Below, in pieces: positions 1 through 4,226 of a stretch of 7,406 bases of DNA. Both the position numbers and the translations under genes were made by a program. The notes below the pieces were generated by a model. The model was given only the letters and a program-made list of their open reading frames with translations. It did no database searches and was not told the DNA's origin. Origin of the DNA: Actinomycetota bacterium (lineage in GTDB: Bacteria; Actinomycetota; Actinomycetes; Streptosporangiales; Streptosporangiaceae); assembly GCA_003140115.1 (NCBI GenBank), contig PLIQ01000245.1, forward strand, positions 1 to 7,406, in the 5' to 3' direction. Position 1 is the first letter of the stretch. Each line of letters begins with the position of its first letter.

Positions 1-201
1 GGGCTCTGCGGGGGCTGGGCGGGCCGGTACGGTCTCTGCGGGGGCGGGGCGGGCCGGTACGGTCTCTCCGGGGGCGGGGCGGGCCGGTACGGTCTCTGCG
101 GGGGCTGGGCGGCCCAGGACGGTTTCCGGGCGGGCCGGGACGGTCTCTACGGGAGCCAAGTGGGCCGGCGCGGTCTCTGTGGGAGCCGGGCGGGTCGGCG
201 C
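1..201. repeat. 30-bp tandem repeat, about seven units
   Basis: Units of exactly 30 bp are seen at 1-30, 31-60, 61-90 and 91-120, then a 21-bp shortened unit (121-141), then two more diverged 30-bp units (142-171 and 172-201). The left units differ at only a few positions, and the right units are more diverged. The shortened unit has lost 9 bp, so the reading frame of the minus-strand gene is kept. Each unit encodes ten residues like VPARPAPAET. The array probably continues left of the window. Confidence 0.9.
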
Positions 202-795
202 GGTCCGCGCCTGCCCGCTCCGCGCCTGTCCGGCCTGTGCCTGCCCAGTCCGCGTTTGCCCAGTCCGCGTTTGCCCGGTCCGCGCTTGCGCGGCCTGCGC
301 CTGCCCCGTCCGCTGTCGGGGCGGCCTGCCTGACGCGGTCGGTCGGCCCGTCGGGTCCTTTCTGGGTTTCGGCGGCGGCGCACTCGTCGTCGCTCCCCGG
401 CTTCCCGCGGCGGCCCGATTCGGCTTAGGGCCTCCGTCCGACTCGCCGCCCCGGGCCGGCTCTGGCGATGCGCCGCTCGCGCGGCCCGGGGCGGGGGCCG
501 TGGCCCCGCCTTCCGGCACCGGGTCTGTCAGGTCGGTGCCGACCTGGGCGGCAGGCCTGGCCGCGGAGCCGGGACGGCCCGCTGAGTCTGAACCCCCGTC
601 GGACTCGCTGACCCCCGCCGGCCCGTCTCCCGTGCCGGTATCGGGGACCGCGTCGGTCAGGGTCGCGCTCGCCAGGGCGTCCAAGCCCACGTCGTCGGTC
701 ACCAAAGTGGGCTCGATGACGACCCCGATGGGCTCGGTGCCGTCCTTTACCTCACCCACCGGGGGCCCAGCGCCCGCGTTGGTAACGCCAGACAT
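1..795 (-). CDS. Pro/Ala-rich repeat protein of unknown function, C-terminus beyond the window
   Basis: Reading the minus strand from the ATG at 795-793 gives 265 codons with no stop to the window edge, with strongly G/C-biased third positions. The protein starts MSGVTNAGAG and has no signal peptide or membrane segment in the visible part. Residues 1-100 are acidic and Gly/Asp/Thr-rich. Residues 100-160 are Pro/Ala/Arg-rich. Residues 162-198 are a pentapeptide repeat of the type G-Q-[TA]-R-T. Residues 199-265 are a decapeptide repeat close to VPARPAPAET. This composition suggests a long disordered linker, perhaps leading to a folded or membrane domain that is not visible here. The start is well constrained: upstream in frame there is no ATG, GTG or TTG before the stop at 906-904. 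A weak GGGG (808-805) lies 9 nt before the ATG. I do not recognise the family. The opposite strand also has an open frame (179-829), but its Cys/Arg-rich product looks like a shadow. Confidence 0.72.
   Translation of the reverse strand, partial: MSGVTNAGAGPPVGEVKDGTEPIGVVIEPTLVTDDVGLDALASATLTDAVPDTGTGDGPAGVSESDGGSDSAGRPGSAARPAAQVGTDLTDPVPEGGATAPAPGRASGASPEPARGGESDGGPKPNRAAAGSRGATTSAPPPKPRKDPTGRPTASGRPPRQRTGQAQAAQARTGQTRTGQTRTGQAQAGQARSGQARTAPTRPAPTETAPAHLAPVETVPARPETVLGRPAPAETVPARPAPGETVPARPAPAETVPARPAPAEP
202..312. repeat. 15-bp degenerate tandem repeat coding for G-Q-x-R-T pentapeptides
   Basis: Adjacent to the 30-bp array, the minus strand encodes successive pentapeptides such as RTGQT, RTGQT, RTGQA, QAGQA and RSGQA. 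The best-conserved 15-bp copies lie around 241-290, where a GGGCAAACGCGGACT-type unit (minus strand) recurs. This is a second, independent repeat family inside the same minus-strand gene. Confidence 0.75.
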
Positions 796-855
796 GACCC
801 GTATCCCCGTCGCACAGGACTCCCCGTAAGCATCCGGTGTGACATCCTCACCGCC

Positions 856-875
856 GGCCCGACGCGCGTCGGGCC
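856..875. repeat. Perfect 20-bp palindrome
   Basis: The sequence GGCCCGACGC followed by its exact reverse complement GCGTCGGGCC forms a 20-bp perfect palindrome with no spacer. It lies about 60 bp before the start of the minus-strand gene, so it would be in that gene's mRNA leader. There is no T-tract on either side, so it does not look like a simple intrinsic terminator. Confidence 0.8.
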
Positions 876-890
876 CTTGGCGACTGGTTT

Positions 891-924
891 TGCGCTCCCA
901 TCGTTATTAGCGGATGGGAGCGCA
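891..924. repeat. Inverted repeat with 12-bp perfect arms and 10-nt loop
   Basis: The left arm TGCGCTCCCATC (891-902) is the exact reverse complement of the right arm GATGGGAGCGCA (913-924), with a 10-nt loop at 903-912. RNA from either strand would form a stable hairpin. No U-run follows on either strand, so terminator function is not supported. On the minus strand it may sit at the very 5' end of the mRNA of the repeat-protein gene, as a stabilising or regulatory structure. As DNA it could instead be an operator. Confidence 0.8.
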
Positions 925-931
925 CGCGATA

Positions 932-962
932 AAAATACAGGCCCTCTAGGCTCTGTACGCAA
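932..962 (-). promoter_or_regulatory. Weak candidate promoter for the minus-strand repeat protein
   Basis: On the minus strand TTGCGT (962-957) precedes TATTTT (937-932) with a 19-bp spacer. This resembles a housekeeping sigma promoter with a spacer longer than ideal. Transcription would start near 925, just before the 12-bp-arm hairpin, giving a leader of about 130 nt. This is inference from hexamer resemblance only. Confidence 0.28.
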
Positions 963-978
963 ACGGACACGTTGCGCC

Positions 979-995
979 TAAATAACATAAATAAC
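979..995. repeat. AT-rich direct repeat TAAATAAC, two copies
   Basis: TAAATAAC occurs at 979-986 and again at 988-995, separated by one A, in an otherwise very GC-rich background. It could be an operator, a promoter UP-like element for one of the divergent genes, or an easily melted segment. No assignment is possible from sequence alone. Confidence 0.6.
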
Positions 996-1155
996 TTGAC
1001 CCGTCGCATACCGCCGAGCTTGCCGGCCGGCCACGGCGCGCGCCCCGGCCCGCGGTGTCGTCGTCCCGGCGCGTCCTCGGCCAGGTCGCGACGGCTCCGG
1101 CGGCGCCGCCTCCCGCCTGTCCCGGCCGGGCAAAATGTCAGACGCTCGCGGTACC

Positions 1156-1210
1156 TTCGAACAAGAATCGAATAGCTACTGGACATCCGAACGAATTTAG
1201 GTTCGAATAG
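1156..1210. promoter_or_regulatory. Cluster of TTCGAA / CGAAC motifs upstream of the HEPN gene
   Basis: TTCGAA is present at 1156-1161 and 1202-1207, and TCGAATAG is repeated at 1168-1175 and 1203-1210, 35 bp apart. CGAAC (1188-1192) and GTTCG (1201-1205) form an inverted repeat with an 8-bp spacer. The motif density suggests an operator for the gene starting at 1284. Actinobacterial LexA boxes share the CGAAC/GTTCG half-sites but have a 4-bp spacer, so a LexA site is not supported as written. No convincing -35/-10 pair was found here. Confidence 0.35.
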
Positions 1211-1283
1211 ATGTACCAGCGTCGGCCGGGTGGGGTGAGGGAAGCGTCTCACCTGGCCGGGCCACCGGAGGAGATGAGAAGCG

Positions 1284-1766
1284 ATGGTGAACGCAGCGGA
1301 GGTGCGGACGGGCGGCGGGATCGGCCCGCGGCACGCTGGAATACCGAGGGTCCCCGGGGTTCCTGTGGCGCCGACCGTGCTGAGCATGCTCCAGTCCGCG
1401 CGCCGGGGACTGGACGAAGCTGCTGACGAGACGTCGGCTGGCGCCCGTTATGTCACGGCGCATCTAGCGGCGCTGCGCGCCGCGGCGGCGGTGGTAGCAG
1501 CCCGAGGCGAGCCCAAGACCAGGCGCCGGAAGCCGCACAGCGTCTGGGACCTCCTGCCCCAGGTCGAGCCTGCCCTGAGTGAGTGGGCCGCCTACTTCGC
1601 GGCCGGGGCAGGCAAGCGCGCGGCGGCCGAGGCCGGCCTGCCGCGCGCGGCGTCTGCCCGTGAGGCCGACGACCTGCTGCGGGATGCGGAGACGTTCCTG
1701 TCGCTCGCAGAGACCGCGCTCGGCGTCGAGGTACAGTCTCCGCTCCCGCTGCGGCCGGCCGGTTAG
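1284..1766 (+). CDS. HEPN domain-containing protein, SAV_6107-like
   Basis: This encodes 160 residues. After a variable, Gly/Pro-rich first 33 residues comes a helical Ala/Leu-rich domain with the recognisable strings HLAALRAAAAVVAAR (60-74), SVWDLLPQV (86-94) and READDLLRDAETFL (126-139). These match my memory of the actinobacterial SAV_6107 HEPN family. R55-YVTA-H60 fits the HEPN R-X4-6-H motif, which in other HEPN proteins is an RNase active site. Whether this family cleaves RNA is unknown to me. GGAGGAG at 1267-1273 lies 10 nt before the ATG. A later in-frame ATG at 1386 would start exactly at the conserved domain but has no good ribosome-binding site. The gene converges on bldD, with 6 bp between the stop codons and no terminator visible. 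No toxin or antitoxin partner is adjacent, so a classical HEPN-MNT pair is not indicated. Confidence 0.85.
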   Translation: MVNAAEVRTGGGIGPRHAGIPRVPGVPVAPTVLSMLQSARRGLDEAADETSAGARYVTAHLAALRAAAAVVAARGEPKTRRRKPHSVWDLLPQVEPALSEWAAYFAAGAGKRAAAEAGLPRAASAREADDLLRDAETFLSLAETALGVEVQSPLPLRPAG

Positions 1767-1772
1767 CGGAGC

Positions 1773-2267
1773 TTAGAACCCATCCATCGCGCCGCGCGCG
1801 TCGGCGTCCAGCACGCCCCAGCTGATGAGTTCCTCGGTGAGGTCAGCGGGGGACTTGTCATAGATGACCGCGAGCGAACGGAGGTCCTCGTGCCGGACCG
1901 ACAGGACGCGGCCGTTGTAGTCGCCGCGCTGGCTCTGGATGGTCGCGACGTACCGAGCTAGCGGGCCGACCTTGTCCTTGGGCAGCTGACCCATCCGTTC
2001 TAGATCGATGACGAGCTTGGGCGAGGGCACCAGCGGTGTCGGGGAGGCGTCGCCGGGCAGCAGCTCGGAAACGGGCACCCCGTAGAACTCGGCGAGCTCG
2101 GCGAGCTTCTGGACGGTGACCGACCGGTCTCCGCGCTCATAGGAGCCGACGACGACGGCCTTCCACCGCCCGCGGGACTTCTCCTCAACGCCGTGCAGGG
2201 ACAGTCCCTGCTGGGTGCGGATGGCGCGCAGCCGCGCGCCGAGCGTCTTGGCATACTCAGATGGCAT
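1773..2267 (-). CDS. bldD: BldD, c-di-GMP-responsive developmental master regulator
   Basis: This encodes 164 residues, close to the 167 I recall for Streptomyces coelicolor BldD. The N-terminal domain (about 8-70) is an XRE-type helix-turn-helix containing the strongly conserved string LRAIRTQQGLSLHGVEEKS. A variable Pro-rich linker follows (about 71-83). The C-terminal domain holds the c-di-GMP signature R-G-D-X8-R-X-X-D at R114, D116, R125 and D128, the same numbering as the Streptomyces protein. In that organism, tetrameric c-di-GMP joins two C-terminal domains so that BldD dimers bind and repress sporulation genes. The true start is the ATG at 2267-2265, preceded by GAGGA (2275-2271). 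A longer frame reaching 2396 would run through the promoter and adds sequence absent from the family. The gene diverges from the pyr operon and appears to be self-regulated. Confidence 0.96.
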   Translation of the reverse strand: MPSEYAKTLGARLRAIRTQQGLSLHGVEEKSRGRWKAVVVGSYERGDRSVTVQKLAELAEFYGVPVSELLPGDASPTPLVPSPKLVIDLERMGQLPKDKVGPLARYVATIQSQRGDYNGRVLSVRHEDLRSLAVIYDKSPADLTEELISWGVLDADARGAMDGF

Positions 2268-2300
2268 ATTTCCTCGGTTCCCGGCCATTCGTCGCTTACG

Positions 2301-2311
2301 GTAACGGTTAC
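2301..2311. repeat. GTAAC/GTTAC inverted repeat in bldD leader, part of a GTnAC cluster
   Basis: GTAAC (2301-2305) and GTTAC (2307-2311) are exact inverted copies around one central G. The second arm is shared with the BldD-type box at 2307-2321. The string TACGGTAAC at 2297-2305 recurs exactly at 2377-2385, 80 bp away, upstream of the bldD -35. This looks like a multi-site operator, but a role is inferred only. Confidence 0.5.
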
Positions 2312-2321
2312 GCTCAGTGAC
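2307..2321. promoter_or_regulatory. BldD box overlapping the bldD -10 (autoregulation)
   Basis: GTTACGCTCAGTGAC is a pseudo-palindrome with GTnAC half-sites 5 bp apart. It matches the published BldD consensus nTnACnC(A/T)GnGTnAn at every fixed position except one, on either strand. It touches the -10 element of the bldD promoter and covers the expected start point, the placement expected for autorepression as known for Streptomyces coelicolor bldD. Actual binding is inferred. Confidence 0.7.
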
Positions 2322-2348
2322 GGTAGGCGGCGAGCGCGACAAGGTCAA
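2320..2348 (-). promoter_or_regulatory. bldD promoter, housekeeping sigma type
   Basis: On the minus strand TTGACC (2348-2343) is followed by exactly 17 bp and then TACCGT (2325-2320), close to the actinobacterial principal-sigma consensus TTGACn/TAnnnT. A start near 2314 would give a leader of about 46 nt before the bldD ATG. The BldD-type box overlaps its downstream edge. Confidence 0.72.
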
Positions 2349-2518
2349 GCCGAATGGCAAAAACTGGCTTAACTCGTACGGTAACCGGCTTGCCATCCCG
2401 GATCATTACCTACCCTCCGCCGGCCGCAAGAATCCAGCTGTGATCAGGTTTCACGTCGCTGCGGGCAGGTCGCGCGGAACGCGGCGGACGATCGTCACCT
2501 TCTGGTCGTGTCTGTCTG

Positions 2519-2536
2519 GTGTGACGGAAATCACAC
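2519..2536. promoter_or_regulatory. Crp (cAMP receptor protein)-type palindrome upstream of pyrR
   Basis: GTGTGA (2519-2524), six bases, then TCACAC (2531-2536) contains a perfect TGTGA-N6-TCACA, the core recognised by Crp proteins, including actinobacterial ones. Its centre is about 68 bp before the inferred pyr transcription start. That start has a good -10 but no recognisable -35, as is common for activated promoters. Another Crp/FNR-family regulator could use it. The match is exact; the function is inferred. Confidence 0.6.
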
Positions 2537-2583
2537 ACTGTGCCCGGCGGCGCGCTGCGGCCCGGCCCACTGGTAACTCCCCG

Positions 2584-2589
2584 TATGAT
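2584..2589 (+). promoter_or_regulatory. Candidate -10 element of the pyr operon
   Basis: TATGAT matches TAnnnT well. The hexamer 17 bp upstream (2561-2566, CCCGGC) is not a -35, so the promoter may depend on an activator. A start near 2596 would place the PyrR-type hairpin at the 5' end of the transcript, giving a leader of about 50 nt. Confidence 0.55.
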
Positions 2590-2599
2590 CTTGACCGAA

Positions 2600-2641
2600 G
2601 ACATCCTTTAAGGACCGTCCGGAGAGGCGGGGAAGGAGGTC
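2600..2641 (+). ncRNA. PyrR-binding RNA hairpin in the pyr leader, sequestering the pyrR ribosome-binding site
   Basis: The apical part contains TCCGGAGAGG (2618-2627), an exact match to the UCCNGNGAGG core of Bacillus PyrR-binding loops. CCGTC (2615-2619) pairs with GGCGG (2626-2630, including one U-G pair) and presents the hexaloop CGGAGA (2620-2625). Below an internal loop, whose 5' side is the purine-rich UAAGGA (2609-2614), TCCTT (2604-2608) pairs exactly with AAGGA (2633-2637), the 5' part of the pyrR Shine-Dalgarno. Three further pairs (2600-2602 with 2639-2641) extend the stem. PyrR bound with UMP or UTP would be expected to lock the hairpin and block translation, as described for Mycobacterium smegmatis. 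There is no U-tract for transcriptional attenuation. Confidence 0.8.
2633..2639 (+). promoter_or_regulatory. pyrR ribosome-binding site
   Basis: AAGGAGG, an almost perfect Shine-Dalgarno, ends 7 nt before the ATG at 2647 and fixes that start over the longer open frame reaching back to 2317. Its first five bases are paired in the leader hairpin, so access to it is probably the regulated step. Confidence 0.88.
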
Positions 2642-2646
2642 CGTTC

Positions 2647-3222
2647 ATGAGCGCAACCGGCTATCCGGTCGCGGGGCGTGATGGCCTCGCGGTACTCGAT
2701 ACCGAGGAAATCAGGCGCGCACTGACCAGGATCGCCCACGAGATCCTGGAACGGACGCACGGCGGCGAAGAGGTAGTCCTGCTCGGCATCCCGACGCGCG
2801 GCGTGCCGCTGGCCCGCCGCCTGGCCGCCCGGATCGGGGAGTTCGAGGGTCTCGAGGTTCCCTGCGGATCGCTCGACGTGACTATGCACCGCGATGACCT
2901 GCGGTTGCACCCGGCGCGCGCGCTGGGCCGCACCGACCTTCCACCTTCGGGGGTGGACGGGAAGACGGTCGTCCTGGTCGACGACGTGCTCTACTCGGGC
3001 CGCACCGTGCGGGCAGCGCTCGACGCGCTGACTGACCTGGGCCGGCCTCGGGCCGTGCAGCTGGCCGTCCTGGTCGACCGCGGCCATCGCGAGCTCCCGA
3101 TCCGCGCCGACTACGTGGGCAAGAACCTGCCGACTTCGCAGCGGGAGGTGGTCCACGTCCTGCTGGCGGAGGTCGACGCGCGGGACGCGGTGATGATCGG
3201 CGACGAAGGGCGGCCGTCATGA
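2647..3222 (+). CDS. pyrR: PyrR, pyr operon RNA-binding regulator / uracil phosphoribosyltransferase
   Basis: This encodes 191 residues, typical of PyrR. It has a type I phosphoribosyltransferase fold. GIPTRG (47-52) lies in the early conserved loop, and [18 protein letters not shown] (108-125) is the PRPP-binding signature with its paired aspartates. [21 protein letters not shown] (143-163) is the segment that distinguishes PyrR from other phosphoribosyltransferases. The protein binds pyr mRNA in a UMP/UTP-dependent manner and often also converts uracil and PRPP to UMP. It is the first gene of the operon, and the ATGA overlap with pyrB (3219-3222) implies translational coupling. Repression at its ribosome-binding site would therefore reach the downstream genes. 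The consensus hairpin just upstream supports the regulatory role. Confidence 0.96.
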   Translation: MSATGYPVAGRDGLAVLDTEEIRRALTRIAHEILERTHGGEEVVLLGIPTRGVPLARRLAARIGEFEGLEVPCGSLDVTMHRDDLRLHPARALGRTDLPPSGVDGKTVVLVDDVLYSGRTVRAALDALTDLGRPRAVQLAVLVDRGHRELPIRADYVGKNLPTSQREVVHVLLAEVDARDAVMIGDEGRPS

Positions 3223-4226
3223 AGCGTCATCTGATCTCGGCGGCCGATCTCAGCCGGGGCGACGCGCTGCTCATCCTCGACACCGCGGAGGAGCTGGCCG
3301 GCCTGGCCGACCGCCCGATCAAGAAACTGCCCACGCTGCGCGGCCGCACGGTCGTCAACCTCTTCTTCGAGGACTCGACCAGGACCAGGATCTCGTTCGA
3401 GGCCGCCGCGAAACGGCTGTCCGCCGACGTGATCAACTTTTCGGCCAAGGGCTCAAGCGTGGGCAAGGGCGAGAGCCTCAAGGACACCGCCCTGACCCTC
3501 GAGGCCATGGGCGCGGACGCGGTCGTCATCCGGCACAGCGCCTCGGGCGCCGCACACCGCCTGGCCGGCTGGGTCCGGGGCAGCGTGGTGAACGCCGGGG
3601 ACGGCACCCACGAGCACCCCACCCAGGCCCTGCTCGACGCGTTCACCATCCGGCGCAGGCTCTTCAAAGGGGGCATCGCCCCGCGGGGGGGTCTGGGGGG
3701 GTCGTCCCCCCGAGGCAGCACCGCCAGCGGCCGCGGGGCCGGGCTGGACGGCATCCGGGTCACGATCGTCGGCGACGTGCTGCACAGCCGCGTCGCCCGG
3801 TCCAACGTCCTGCTGCTGACCACTCTCGGTGCGGAGGTGACCCTGGCCGCACCGCCCACCTTGTTGCCCTTCGCCGTCGATACCTGGCCCTGCGCGGTGA
3901 GCTACGACCTGGACAGCGAGCTGCCCAAGAGCGACGTGGTGATGATGCTCCGCGTTCAGCAGGAGCGGATGACCGCGGCGTACTTCCCCAGCGTGCGCGA
4001 GTACAGCCGCCGCTACGGGCTGGACACCGCGCGCATGGCCCGGCTGCCCGACCACGCCATCGTCCTGCATCCCGGGCCCATGAACCGGGGCGTGGAGATC
4101 GCCGCCGAGGTGGCCGACTCGGCCCGCTCGATGATCGTGGAGCAGGTGGCCAACGGGGTCACCACCCGGATGGCCGTCCTGTACCTGCTGCTCGGCGGCA
4201 CCGAGTTCCCGGAGGTGGCCTCGTGA
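3219..4226 (+). CDS. pyrB: Aspartate carbamoyltransferase catalytic subunit, with an internal insertion
   Basis: This encodes 335 residues, longer than the roughly 305-325 usual for the family. PyrB condenses carbamoyl phosphate with aspartate to N-carbamoylaspartate, the committed step of pyrimidine synthesis. The carbamoyl-phosphate domain has [12 protein letters not shown] (50-61), KGESLKDT (83-90), R105 and HPTQALLD (133-140). The aspartate domain has [12 protein letters not shown] (185-196), LRVQ (244-247) and HPGPM (284-288). All key residues appear intact. Between RRRL (145-148) and IRVTIVGD (179-186) is a Gly/Ser/Arg-rich stretch (about 149-178), longer than the corresponding linker I recall in Streptomyces and encoded by G-rich palindromic DNA. 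GAAGGG (3205-3210) is the likely ribosome-binding site. No pyrI regulatory subunit is present in the window. The gene ends in a GTGA overlap with pyrC. Confidence 0.96.
   Translation: MKRHLISAADLSRGDALLILDTAEELAGLADRPIKKLPTLRGRTVVNLFFEDSTRTRISFEAAAKRLSADVINFSAKGSSVGKGESLKDTALTLEAMGADAVVIRHSASGAAHRLAGWVRGSVVNAGDGTHEHPTQALLDAFTIRRRLFKGGIAPRGGLGGSSPRGSTASGRGAGLDGIRVTIVGDVLHSRVARSNVLLLTTLGAEVTLAAPPTLLPFAVDTWPCAVSYDLDSELPKSDVVMMLRVQQERMTAAYFPSVREYSRRYGLDTARMARLPDHAIVLHPGPMNRGVEIAAEVADSARSMIVEQVANGVTTRMAVLYLLLGGTEFPEVAS
3668..3717. repeat. G-rich palindromic element inside pyrB
   Basis: GGGGC-ATC-GCCCC (3670-3682) is followed by two 7-base G runs (3685-3691 and 3695-3701), and the second pairs with CCCCCC (3706-3711) across a 4-5 base loop. 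The segment encodes roughly residues 150-166 of PyrB, exactly where the protein is longer than relatives. The G runs also have G-quadruplex potential on the plus strand. It looks like a dispersed intergenic-type palindromic repeat captured in frame, but no second copy is visible in this window. Confidence 0.6.

Larger units (their letters stand above)
796..1283. other. Divergent non-coding region between the repeat-protein gene and the HEPN gene
   Basis: I see no supported gene in these 488 bases. The short open frames here lack a ribosome-binding site or sensible composition. The stretch holds two strong inverted repeats (856-875 and 891-924), an AT-rich segment unlike its surroundings (about 928-937 and 979-997), a GC-rich middle (about 1010-1130), and a TTCGAA-like cluster (1156-1210). 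It must contain the start signals for both diverging genes. No tRNA-like cloverleaf or known riboswitch signature was recognised. Confidence 0.7.
2268..2646. other. Divergent bldD / pyrR control region
   Basis: These 379 bases contain no supported gene. In order along the plus strand they hold the bldD ribosome-binding site (2271-2275), GTnAC-type operators and the bldD promoter (2301-2348), an outlying TACGGTAAC copy (2377-2385), a Crp-type palindrome (2519-2536), a pyr -10 element (2584-2589), and the PyrR-type leader hairpin with the pyrR ribosome-binding site (2600-2641). The stretch 2390-2515 shows only an imperfect TGTGA-N7-TCACG (2439-2455). Confidence 0.8.

Noticed and set aside
1..201. 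CRISPR array or origin iterons
   Set aside because: The 30-bp units abut without spacers and keep a coding frame, so they are a coding minisatellite.
179..829. Plus-strand open frame of 216 codons antisense to the repeat protein
   Set aside because: The product is Cys/Arg/Pro-rich with ACPVRVCPVR-like repeats and no ribosome-binding site. The minus-strand frame has the better codon-position bias and start, so this is a high-GC shadow.
856..924. Intrinsic terminators
   Set aside because: Both inverted repeats lack a U-run on either strand, and no gene ends next to them.
848..1387. Minus-strand 179-codon open frame in the intergenic region
   Set aside because: It runs through both hairpins, the AT-rich patch and the HEPN gene start. 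It has no ribosome-binding site and no recognisable sequence.
2268..2396. N-terminal extension of BldD to an ATG at 2396
   Set aside because: It would place the promoter and operator inside the coding region and adds 43 residues absent from the family. The ATG at 2267 has a ribosome-binding site and matches the known N-terminus.
2439..2455. Second Crp-like site TGTGA-N7-TCACG
   Set aside because: The spacer is seven instead of six bases and one half-site is imperfect.
2585..2611. Possible eight-codon leader peptide (MILTEDIL) upstream of pyrR
   Set aside because: Its ATG lies inside the TATGAT -10 element, so it would not be transcribed from the inferred start. It also lacks a Shine-Dalgarno. 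It would merit a second look only if transcription starts further upstream.
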